From Rotaria macrura (Eukaryota; Rotifera; Eurotatoria; Philodinida; Philodinidae), in contig OENT01000013.1 of NCBI GenBank assembly GCA_900239685.1, positions 248,001 through 312,000 of the forward strand: DNA of 64,000 nucleotides. Reading direction: 5' to 3'. Positions 47,501 to 57,193 of the stretch are shown here, piece by piece. Numbering within the stretch: position 1 is the first letter of the stretch; every line of letters starts with the position of its first letter. A program made the translations under genes and the position numbers. Below the pieces are notes generated by a model. The model saw only the letters and a list, made by a program, of their open reading frames with translations. It made no database searches and was not told where the DNA came from.

Positions 47501-50307
47501 ATTTACTAAATTATGGTTAACAATACAAAAAGAAAGAAAATAAATAAACAGAAATATTAGAGAAAAATATTGACCTTGACTTTTCTTATTATGCTGAGAC
47601 AATCGTATGGCTCGATACATAGCCTATCACGTTTAAGACACTACAAAACATTTGCTTATATTTAGGCCAATAAGAGATAGTTTGTGAGAACCCATATTAG
47701 AAGTTTTTGTTATTACTAGCCATATATCTTTTATGTTTCTCTTGAAAGGTAAAATGAGATTTACTTTAAAAAGTTTTCTCAAATAAGACAAAAAAGTAGT
47801 TAAAAACAAAAATTCTTTAAATCATGACTTTCAGCACTGACTTTCACTTTAACAAATGATTTATTGAAATAAAATAAAATTTCAATTCATTGAATATTCA
47901 GTCTCTAGTAAAGTGAACTGTTAAAAAATGATTTTCAATTTTTATTGATTTCAATCAACATCTTAACTTTAAACTGTTTCGCAGCAGTTGAATGATAGTC
48001 ATTTGATCTTACTTCACATAATATTCGTATTTAAATAGCTGGGTAAAATACTTGGATGTTAAGTAATATGCCACGATTCATACTTTTCTTTCAATGCAAA
48101 TACCTTAATTAATTATCCTAGTTCTTTACACTAAAGATGGCAGTATAATCCATTGAAAATCTAGGTGTAACAAGAAGTAGATTATAACAGTTACATACAC
48201 GAATTCAAAACCATACTGCTATCGTTGAGACAAAAGATTTGTAAAAGTAGATACTGATAGCAACCGAAAAACGAGAGACTTAATATGAACAGATATTGCT
48301 CCATATTTTTTTTGTGAACCTGTAAGTGCCAGTGAAGGCGTAAAGCACACCCACACTACACAATACAATAAGAAACAAGCTCATGTACTCGAACTGTAAC
48401 AGTTATTTCCCATGTGATTTTCAGCACTACGGGACAATGATAATAGTGTTTCGAACAAAAAACTTAGCTTAAAGAAAAATCTAATAAAATAATAGAACAG
48501 TCATTATTCAAGAAGAATCATTATCTTTTGATGAAAATTTTCATTGAATAGAGGTCATGCTCCACGAATGAAATCATGTATTTGAAAAAGTTTTTCTCAC
48601 ACACAACTTTACCTTCTTGAAAATGTCGATTGATCAAAGGCATATCATTAACATGAACATAATCTCGAAAATTTTTCCCTTTAAAATTCACATCGATTGT
48701 TTCACATTTCATATGACTAGAAAACGAAATCAAGACAAAAAGATTTTATTAACAGAAGAAAAAGAAAGATTCACTGTTACCTTGAATCGAGACTTTCAAT
48801 ATCATATTTTAAGTTAATACGGGATGAAAATTGATCAAAGCCAAGTAAAGCTGGCTTATCTTTAAGTTCATTCAATGGGGGTCGACGAGCAATACATATT
48901 AGAAACGTTTTATCACTACCCGATGAATCACGATGAAGGGCAACTGATACAACCATGGTAACATATGGAGAAGATTCATCATTTGTTCGCATACGACAAA
49001 GAAATGTACGTCCACGTGATTGAGCATTTTGTTGATCAGCATTAGTCAGTTGAGAAAGAGAATCACCTGAAGAGAATCGATATAGCTAAGATGTTCTTTT
49101 CCTCATCACTTTAAAACGAAACAAACCGGCATCTTTTTTCGCCCATGCTTTGCTAAATTCACTAACATCGCTCGGATGTACACAATGATGCAAATTTCGA
49201 CCGGCAAGTTCTTCCTAAGAGAAAAAACATTTGATTTACTCTAATTTTAAAGAATTATGTTCTTTTCGTTTGCATATTAAATTACTTGAGAAACATTTAA
49301 ATACTGTCCGACATTATCGCTTACGAAATCAAGTTCACAATTATGATTTATTGTAAAGAAAAAACCATCAAGAGCCTAAAAGAAATAAAAAAAGATCATA
49401 TGATTTTTCGTTTCGTTTTTATTATTCTTTGAAAGAAATTCTTATTTCTCTACCAATTGAGGATGATATTGAGTTTTTTTATTGTTATTTATCAATTCAT
49501 TCATTCCCCTTATCATATTAATGTATATATCTTTATCCGCATTTTCACTGATGAAAAACGACAATCTATTCCATGGTAGAGATATAGAAAGGATGGTAAA
49601 GCTGTGCTAGTATTCTGTTTTTACAAACAGCCCGCTAATCGTTATTAAGGAAGCTCGCCGGGAGCTATAACACATGCATGTCGACACGCAGAACGCGCTT
49701 GTGCCTTGACGAACACAACATTAGCAAAAGAAAAGAAAAGAAAAGAAGAATAACAAGTAGTGTAACGGTTGCAAACGTTTCTTTTTCTTTTGTCTCTTAT
49801 TCCAGCCGGCATAATGCTCTGCGTGTGTATACACGTACATCAATGGTTTAGTGTAGCAGTTTCTTTTCGTCGTTGTCATCGCCATTCTTTCAACACACAT
49901 ACATGTAAAAATAAAGGAAATAACGGAAAGAAAAGCCAGTTGGATTCGTTCATTCATATGTGCGTCTCTTCAGTTTCTCTTTTCTTTTCCCTTGACATAG
50001 GGTTAGAGCTAACATCAACTTACTCGTCTTCCTATACCTCCCACTCATTGCCTCTCAAAAGTCAAAAAAATGAATAAGACAAAAAAAACGAATAAAAAGA
50101 AATTTGACATACTTCAAAAAGAAGTGGTCCTAATGCATCATCGGCCAGTAGAGCTGGTCTTGACGATGATACATCAGATTGTTGTATGACAGATGCTGAA
50201 TCAGTTCGTTGTTTAGTATTTGCGAATGAACCAGTTAAAGGTGAACACGATGGTTTTAATATCGATGATGACGGTGGCGATGCTGATATCAAACGAATAT
50301 CTTCCAT
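32596..50307 (-). CDS. NCOA: p160 nuclear receptor coactivator (NCOA/SRC family)
   Basis: Twenty-three minus-strand exons: 50113-50307, 49286-49375, 49127-49214, 48781-49066, 48613-48716, 46896-47043, 46435-46832, 46064-46132, 45288-45988, 41737-42060, 41326-41661, 39295-40053, 39070-39226, 38783-38824, 38559-38725, 38024-38506, 37898-37958, 37565-37839, 33182-33236, 33029-33125, 32853-32968, 32767-32796, 32596-32699. Total 1694 aa, phases consistent. PAS-A (about 62-195) contains EALDGFFFTIN, FVSDNVGQYL, SQEELAGRN and FLICIARRPP, as in SRC-1; PAS-B follows to about 303 (AVYRFCLHDD). LxxLL boxes occur at about 394 (LGTLL), 540 (LRQLL), 977 (LYDLL) and 1077 (LAALL), with IKTEP and MKVE sumoylation-type sites. 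A Q-rich region and a conserved TSEFVRKQL stretch near the end complete it. No bHLH precedes PAS; an AT-hook (PRKPGRPKRD) lies at about 792-801. The start is fixed by in-frame stops just upstream. Confidence 0.9.
33237..37564 (-). other. Long NCOA intron (4.3 kb)
   Basis: Between the exon ending at 37565 and the exon starting at 33236, both phase 0. It holds a compound microsatellite at about 34208-34242, (CA)n followed by (TA)n, adjacent to a purine/pyrimidine-biased tract at about 34138-34200. No exon, element or RNA gene recognised. It is far longer than the usual 50-90 bp introns of the window. Confidence 0.6.
34208..34242. repeat. Compound (CA)n-(TA)n microsatellite
   Basis: A run of CA dinucleotides from about 34208 to 34228 passes into an ATATACATATATAT stretch. 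It lies inside the 4.3-kb NCOA intron. Confidence 0.85.
39650..39790. repeat. Trinucleotide-rich coding tract in NCOA (Asn and Thr runs)
   Basis: The ATT/TTA and GTA/GTG trinucleotides on the plus strand encode, on the minus strand, a Thr run of about ten residues followed by two Asn-rich runs. These lie in the large NCOA exon 39295-40053, between the LYDLL and LAALL motifs. Such tracts are length-unstable and probably form a disordered linker. Confidence 0.75.
44070..44293. mobile_element. Non-autonomous hAT-type MITE
   Basis: The left end CAGGGGCGTACCAGTC (44070) and the right end, read in reverse, CAGGGGTGTAACAATG form inverted repeats of the CAGGGGYGTAMCA type common in hAT elements. The interior of 224 bp has C-rich blocks (ACGCCCCC twice) and no coding potential. 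The flanking octamers cacatctg (44062-44069) and cacattat (44294-44301) share their first five bases, a decayed 8-bp target duplication. It is unrelated at its ends to the hAT relic at 15644. Confidence 0.72.
44489..44620. repeat. Two-copy tandem repeat of about 60 bp, with a partial third copy
   Basis: Unit 1 (44489-44548) and unit 2 (44549-44608) share the order TGgCcGAATt, CCatCCTcgGAAtCC, CTATTGG, GATCG and CAgcCgAAAAAA. A third copy begins TTGGCTGGG at about 44609 and breaks off. Copies are only moderately similar, so the duplication is old. It lies in the NCOA intron. Confidence 0.55.
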
Positions 50308-50691
50308 CAGTTATCAATACTATTCGATCGCGTCGACATTCTGTGAATAAACAAAAAAAAAGAAAAGGGCTTCATACATAAAAATCACGTGGCACACTTA
50401 AGAGCAAAATCTAATCATGCGTGCAAGGATATAATACATTCGAGTGTAAAAAGAAACGTTTTTTTCCAATTGGTCAAGCATTTATTATAGAGGAGGTGGA
50501 GAAAAAAATGAGCCGAAGTGTAGGATAAAACAGCAAATATCTGTATTGGTATATTCTGTTATGGTTAATAAACTTACATTATAGATAATTTTTTTAAATT
50601 GTCTATTGATTGGTGATAGGAAATAGAATTAAAGAAAGGCAAGAGCAGTTCGTTTTTACAGAACAAAACAATAGTATCAAAATGAATTTTT

Positions 50692-50722
<31 letters not shown>

Positions 50723-51254
50723 TAATAATAATGGTAATAACTCGGTCTTCTTAAGAATGAAAAATAACTCGAATGTTTTAATCACATATAATGCTATATA
50801 CAATCGAATAATGAATAACTCATATGAAATAATAGTAAGAATCTAAACTGAAAATTAGACATTATTGCTGTCAAAGAATAATCAAAGCAAAAAGTTTATT
50901 GGCCCTAGTTTTGGCCTGTTTTTCAATGGATAAATGATCGTCATCAGCCGACAGTCGCCATTATGTATTAAGGTTATGGATATAGTCCTCCATGGAACCA
51001 TGATGCATTAATAGTTTGTCATATCAACCAATCAATAAGAAGCGTAGGTAAAAAATGGAGAGAAATAATTGAAATGAGAGGTATCTATCGTTTTCTCAAT
51101 TAATTGGTTTATAAACTAAATACATGTTTTTCTTTCGCTTTTAGGAATGAATATTATAATATCTAGTATACATTTTCATCCTTGATTATCTTTTCTCTTA
51201 AACCTGATGTTTATAAATTTGAATAGTTAAACGAAAAATGTTGATCAATAGCAG

Positions 51255-51275
51255 GGACTCCCTGCCAGGGAGTCC
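51255..51275. repeat. Perfect 21-bp palindrome (copy 1 of a related pair)
   Basis: Arms GGACTCCCTG and CAGGGAGTCC flank a single C, giving 10-bp perfect arms. An overlapping alternative hairpin (GCAGGG, ACT, CCCTGC) begins at 51251. The core ACTCC-N-TGCCA-N-GGAGT recurs in the second palindrome 165 bp downstream. The perfect pairing is seen directly; its role is unknown. Confidence 0.8.
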
Positions 51276-51420
51276 ACATTGTTTCTAACGTTAAGTACCG
51301 CAAACAGAAGCAAAGTACCCAGGCACCTACGAGTTTGAAAAAGTACTTTGTATTTTGCTGGGAAAGCCTAGAAAAAGTGTTGGTAAACTATGGATTAGTA
51401 GTTTACTTAAAATTCCTGTT

Positions 51421-51445
51421 AGAAACTCCATGCCATGGAGTTTCT
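51421..51445. repeat. Perfect 25-bp palindrome (copy 2 of a related pair)
   Basis: Arms AGAAACTCCATG and CATGGAGTTTCT flank a single C, giving 12-bp perfect arms. Relative to the copy at 51255, the inner C:G pair is A:T and the two outer G:C pairs are A:T, so changes occur in both arms together. It lies inside a chance open frame (51335-51577). Confidence 0.8.
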
Positions 51446-53868
51446 TCAATTTATAGTAATAGAAAGACATCTCGTTGTCATTTGAAGCTTATAGTTTTAG
51501 AAGACACAAGAAATAGATACGTTGGCAAGCCTATGAAGTTATTTCAAGTAAATAACGAGAGAGACAATAAATTATAATCCAAGGATATAGCTACTCAGAT
51601 TTCTGAAGTATCAAGTCATGAAAATGATGAATAATTTTTTTAAATTCATCTATCTTCGTCCTTAATAACAGTATGTTACTGCAGTGCACTCTTTATGTAC
51701 TGTCTACTTTTGGTTTACTTAGTTGATTTGAGTAGCTAACTTTGCAGAATATCAACATTTTCCCGTCAATATCGATTCTTTGATGAAAAGAATATGTTGA
51801 TGAAAATATAATTTTTGCATCAGATGGTGAGACATTAATTGGTTGAAATCGATGTGAAAGTTGCTGAATCTAACCAAGTACTACATGGATATTTCTAACT
51901 TTAGTTTCTCGAGCAAAATTCCATTATCGTCTATACGAAGAAAAGTTGCACTTTTATTCAATTGTATCTACTGTCTAACATATTGGACTTGATTCTTACA
52001 GATTTCTTTACTTACTTTCATTATCTTTTGGTTAAGGCTTTTGAAAAGAACGAGATCCACTATGAACTATTCTCTGTCCTAAAGAATAGTCTGGATTGAT
52101 TCAATCCATGTCGCTATACAATCGTCTACTTATTTTTTGTGAATTTCTTACCCAGAAAGGCAAATGTTGCTTTGAAATGGGCTATCTATCCGAGGTTATC
52201 AGGGAATCGTTAAAAATTTGTTTGAAAGTCGAACATTCTTGGATAAATATCATAGTTCAACATATTCTCTAGTCGACAAATTTGATTTAAGATCAACTTG
52301 ACAAGTTCTTCGAACAATACGTTTCATATCAGATAGTGACTTAATGGTTAGAAAAACCATACGACGGCACAATTCTGATCAATGCTTTTAAGCTACTCAC
52401 AAAAACAGCCTATGGAGATGACATTGTGCAGGTCATAATGAATTCAAAACATGACGCTCCATTAAAAACCATTTGATGAATATCTTACTTAACAGAGACA
52501 AAAATAAGTAGTTGATCGCACCTGTTCACTTGATCCTACTGCACTAAAACTGATTGTTCATAAAAAAAATGATGGTTGTTCAATTATCAGCGTTGTCTCA
52601 GTTCAATTTTTGACGTGAAATTTTCTCAGAAAGAAAATAATACTGAATAATTTCAACATTAACGGTATACTTTATATATAATCATAATAAATTTGTTTTT
52701 AAATTTTAATAATAGTTTGTCTTTCGGTGATTTATGTTGGAAATCATTAGACTGAAACAATTAATTATTTCTTCAGTGAATTAAATCCAATGAAATTTGA
52801 AAGATTAATAATGGATAAGTAGTTCCGAGCAAAAATATTCTTCAGAATAGTTTTATGTAAAAACTACATAAAGAATATTTTGTTTCTGGAGTGATTGCAG
52901 CCCCTCATACTATGACGAAAAGTCATGACCATTTTTACTTTCGTTGTTGAGAGCATATTATTTATAAGTAATACGTCATTTTACACAAAATTATGCATAT
53001 ACAACGAGTCATGATGTTTATAAAATCGGAAAATAAAATGCAAAGAGTAGTTTGTAGAGTACTATTATTTGTTAAAAACTATATTAATTATTTACAAGTA
53101 CTCAAAATATGCTGTTTCAAGGAGAAATGAATCAATAAGATATGAAAATTTTCATGAATCGGTATAGTAATGAAAAGAAAAAACAATCGAATTCTTCTTA
53201 GTCAGTTTAAGCTGTGTAACCTAAAATATCATCAAGATGAAAATTCATTCATACGTACTGTTTTTATTTCATTTGTTCTTTTGCACTAAAAGAAAAATAT
53301 TTACTCAAGCACTCGTTGGCAAACATTCTATTCATTAGTTATGCTTTAGTAGGCATTCGGAAGCATCATATATCAAAGTAATTGCCGTATCATACTAGTA
53401 AAGTAATTCAAGATCCATATACGTCTCAAGGTAAATATTCCTTGTTTATTTTACTTAGCCGGCGCCTTGAGGAATAATACTGTAAGTAAATTAATATGAC
53501 ATTATATAATTATTTATTCTATTAACATTTCGCTATTAATGATTTTTTTTTCTATTCATCTACTCGATATTCTTTTTTCATTAAGTATCCTAGTACAGAA
53601 AATGCTACTTCCAAAAATTGTATATGAGTTGATTTTCAGATGTACCGTCTTGTAACCATACAAATGATACTTCAAGATTTCATGAGTGATCGTTGAAACC
53701 AGCTGGGCTAATTATGATTTTTAGAGGAATCATTCTAGATTGTATAAGATAGATACACAGCTGCTGAGAATTTCAAGGACTCGAGAGTAGACACATATAA
53801 TTGTTCTTACGATTGACACTCATGAAATAGCTGTTTTGCATAGACTATAATAGGTTATCCCGTATTTG

Positions 53869-54842
53869 TGCTACCCTAGAAGTCAAAATTCCGAAAAAAA
53901 CGCGTTAAAACAATGCCTTTTGTTTTTCTCGTTCAACGCGTTCTAAAACGTCAAAATGTCCGCATTTTCGCGTGTTAACACGTTATAAATTGACGCATCG
54001 TCTAGCATTCAGAAATGTGAAATTAAACCGTTTAAATGCGTTTCTGATTTCTGAGCGTTGAAACGTGTTTAGCGAAAGAAAAAAATTCGTTGAGACGTAT
54101 TCCGTTTGTATTTTCTTCATTATTGAGAATACATTATAACGAGTCGCTCTGGGTGCTAGTATCGATTCGATCAAAGGATCTTATAATTAGAAGACAGTCA
54201 ACTTACGATTAGACTAGACTTACGCGTTACTAGATATCTTAAAATTTACTACTGATATTAAATGAAGATTCCAGGAAAACAATTTCCAGAAGTACAACTC
54301 TTAACGAATATTTAGTCGATATTGTATTGTTTCATTGAATAATCAGTGTTTTTCGTTCAGTTTCAGTTAATATCCATCAATAATTTTTTTAAATTTATAT
54401 ATATATATATTTATATTTAGAAATATTTAGTTTAGAAATTTTAGAAGCATCAGCTTCCGCCTTTTAGAATTTTTAATTAAAATGAAATATAACGCAATAA
54501 AATTGCAACTTCACAGGTGTCGACACATCGTTGCTCTTCCTCGTTTAGGATTTTCGTGAAGTGGAGTGACAAAGGAAGGAATAGGACAGTATTACTGGAC
54601 GAGCTGAGTTACAGTTCATTTGCATCTATACCATAGGTTAACTCTACTGTTAAAATGCATTGATTTCTGAAAATTCATCTATTAGATGCGTGAAAATGCG
54701 TTATGGCGAGATCAACTCGTTTATACACGTTGTCTTCTTTTTCCTGTGAACTGAACGAATTAAACGCGTTCTTTCTCTGCCTTTTTTCCTTCAACGCATT
54801 GAAATACCGTTTTGGCGTTTTTGTGACTGCATGGGTAGTACG
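53869..54842. mobile_element. TIR element rich in ACGCGTT words, possible MITE
   Basis: The left end (GTGCTACCC, then AGTCAAAA and AAAAAAACGCGTT, at about 53869-53910) is mirrored by the right end. Read in reverse from 54842, that end gives GTACTACCC, then AGTCACAAAAACGCC. Both flanks repeat AACGCGTT, AACGCATT and CGTTGA words many times on both strands, unlike the neighbouring DNA. The centre (about 54240-54480) is ordinary AT-rich sequence. No transposase was recognised. Boundaries are approximate, and no target duplication is evident. Confidence 0.5.
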
Positions 54843-55906
54843 AAACTTTATCAGTCTTTAAAAAATCATTATAGGAGTAAATGATGGCAAATAACATTTT
54901 CGCTTGTGATTTATCTCAAATCTACTCTACATAAATAAGTACTTTGATTATCGACTAATAAGTTTATTCATTCTGACCAACAATTACTTTTGTATCGATA
55001 GGTGGATAGATTGTCTAGAGACTGACGATCTAAGTTTTTAAAAATAGAGCTCGATTTTCTTGTTACTAATATTCCGTTCACGAACACGTAGATAACCGAA
55101 GTTGTCATTGTATATAGCCTATTTCTACACAAAAACATACAAGGTAAAAGCACTGCTCTAGGTTCACTATTCTGTCCATTAATATTTACAAGGGATTAAA
55201 AATTTTCGCTTGATTGAATAATACATGATGGCAGCACAAATAGAACATAGAGCTATTAATACATAAAAACCATCCATCGAATGACAACATCTATCAAACC
55301 GTGCTCAGATAAATCGGTTAGATTCAGTTTTGTTCTTGCAGATAAGAGCAAGAAGGTAAGGCGAAATAGTTCTATGTATTTAGGATAACAGTACTTAATC
55401 AGGACTATACCGATACATTCGAATGGAATTCTTGAAACAGTCGCAAGGATGTAGTACATCGTTCGTCAGAGGATGAAAAGAAATCTTCTAAATTAATCTT
55501 CAATCCTTGACACGTTGAAGTTTCTATCATCAGAATGATACAACCGGCTGTAAATAAATCAAAGGAATCTATCAATTTAATTAAAGTGATGAGCAGTTAT
55601 TTAATGACAAAAAATGAGTCATTCTCTACGACCTGATCTCTAGAAATCACACTTAGAATAAAGTATGAAGATGTCAAGCATGCTTTATTTTTACAAACCC
55701 ACTTTCATACATTGACTGTCGATACTAATTTTAATTACTATGTCTGGATTTTGGTAAAGTGTACTTTTTTGTTCTAGGTTGAACATCCTCGTTTATTTGC
55801 GGTTGAATTTGCTTTTGCACATGTACTCATATCGTAACGAAAAAGGTTATAAATACAAGGGATGAAAGAAATATAATAAATAAAACGACGATATCAATAA
55901 AAAATA

Positions 55907-57193
55907 CTACGTCAATGATTGGTCTACCAGTGGTATTCGTGGTGCTGCTGTCCGATTGCGTAGAATATGAAATATATTCGTAAAACTATGTGGAACAACC
56001 CGTCCAAGACGATAATTAAGTAAAACACAAGTAATCATAGCTGCACAAAGAAATAATGCGATTCCTAATATAATTGATGTCACATAGGCTGTTGCCTTCC
56101 ACGTACCATTGATATTGTCATTAGTATAATCTGTTATCGTTGTTGTATCTTTTGTTTGATTAGTTATGGTTGATGTTGTAAAAGTAGTAGTAGTCGTTAT
56201 TGTTATCGACGTTGAAGATGTTACAGTGGATGCTGTGGTCGTTTGTGTTGTTATTCTCGTTGTCGTTGATGTTGTGGTGCGATTCGGCCATTGAACGAAA
56301 GACACAAGTCGAATTCTTTGTAATGTTTCATCGAGCCAAAAAATATATCGTACTTCATAAGTAATTAATGAAGCAATACGAACATGACCACTTGCTGTTA
56401 ACCAAACAACATAATCATCCTGAATAATCATTGATTGAATATCAGCTACTATACTTCTATTTAATGGTAAAGTATCTTTCGAAATGATAACACCGTTGGC
56501 TGATAGAGTTAGTACATAAATTTTTTGTTGTTTTCGATCAGCTACATACAGAAAATTTTTCTCGATTGCCAATGCTGATATATCAGAATAACCAGTATCC
56601 ATAAAACTACAAGATTGAAATGGTGATAAACGAAAAACATGAGTAGCTCGGCAACGTAAAATAGCGGATTGATGATCGATTCTTGAAATACCAACATAGA
56701 ATTCATCGCTACTATCAGTTATTGTGTCATTATGAATTATATCTGTTATAATTGATGATGAATTCCATATGAATTCTTTAGACATATCTTGAAAATCTAG
56801 CTGAATTATTGCATGACGTAATGCCCAAATAAGCGTTGCTTGACCTGATAGATATGTTAAACTTGATCGACATGGCGTATCATCGACAGGTGAGAAGGGT
56901 ACAATCGATGATCCTATTCGTAAATCGAGTTTATATATTGTATTCGGTGAACAAACATAAATTCTATTTATGAAATTATTTGTGGTAAAACTTTGTAAGA
57001 GATAAACAGGATCATCGTGATGATAAATTAAATAAAGATCATCATGTTTATAATTCAACTCACGGATTTGTGCTAAATATATGTTCGATTCAGTTAAAAT
57101 TCCAATTGCTGGATTTCGAATAAGGCAAAATGCATTATGAAAAAGAAATATTATAAAAATAAAAATGATTCGATGATATATGTTCCTCGTCAT
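55907..57193 (-). CDS. Uncharacterised type I membrane protein with Thr-rich stalk
   Basis: Intronless frame of 428 aa. Residues 1-23 are a signal peptide (IIFIFIIFLFHNAFC). The ectodomain (about 24-300) has repeated strand-turn-strand segments, such as NRIYVCSPNTIYKLDL, ISALAIEKNFLYVADRKQQKIYVLTL and DDYVVWLTASGHVRIASL. These look like blades of a beta-propeller of the YWTD/NHL/sema kind, with NxS/T glycosylation sites. Residues about 303-350 are almost pure Thr/Ser, a mucin-like stalk. A membrane segment (SIILGIALFLCAAMITCVLL) at about 372-393 is followed by a basic cytoplasmic tail ending in LVDQSLT. I do not recognise an orthologue; the propeller is inferred from pattern only. AATAAA (minus) near 55792-55797 lies about 110 nt past the stop. 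Confidence 0.8.
   Translation of the reverse strand: MTRNIYHRIIFIFIIFLFHNAFCLIRNPAIGILTESNIYLAQIRELNYKHDDLYLIYHHDDPVYLLQSFTTNNFINRIYVCSPNTIYKLDLRIGSSIVPFSPVDDTPCRSSLTYLSGQATLIWALRHAIIQLDFQDMSKEFIWNSSSIITDIIHNDTITDSSDEFYVGISRIDHQSAILRCRATHVFRLSPFQSCSFMDTGYSDISALAIEKNFLYVADRKQQKIYVLTLSANGVIISKDTLPLNRSIVADIQSMIIQDDYVVWLTASGHVRIASLITYEVRYIFWLDETLQRIRLVSFVQWPNRTTTSTTTRITTQTTTASTVTSSTSITITTTTTFTTSTITNQTKDTTTITDYTNDNINGTWKATAYVTSIILGIALFLCAAMITCVLLNYRLGRVVPHSFTNIFHILRNRTAAPRIPLVDQSLT

Larger units (their letters stand above)
50308..55906. other. Repeat-rich spacer upstream of NCOA
   Basis: Contains the NCOA 5' leader, with an acceptor-like TTATTCACAG just upstream and in-frame stops before the ATG. 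It also holds an (AAT)n run at about 50696-50735, two related palindromes at 51255-51275 and 51421-51445, and a TIR element at about 53869-54842. Open frames at 50610-50846 and 51335-51577 are repeat-derived or chance. I see no conserved exon. Confidence 0.5.

Noticed and set aside
50610-50846. Plus-strand frame with a poly-Asn run
   Set aside because: It is an (AAT)n microsatellite with AT-rich flanks, not a conserved protein.
51335-51577. 80-codon plus-strand frame spanning the second palindrome
   Set aside because: No family resemblance; the palindrome inside it explains the only unusual sequence.
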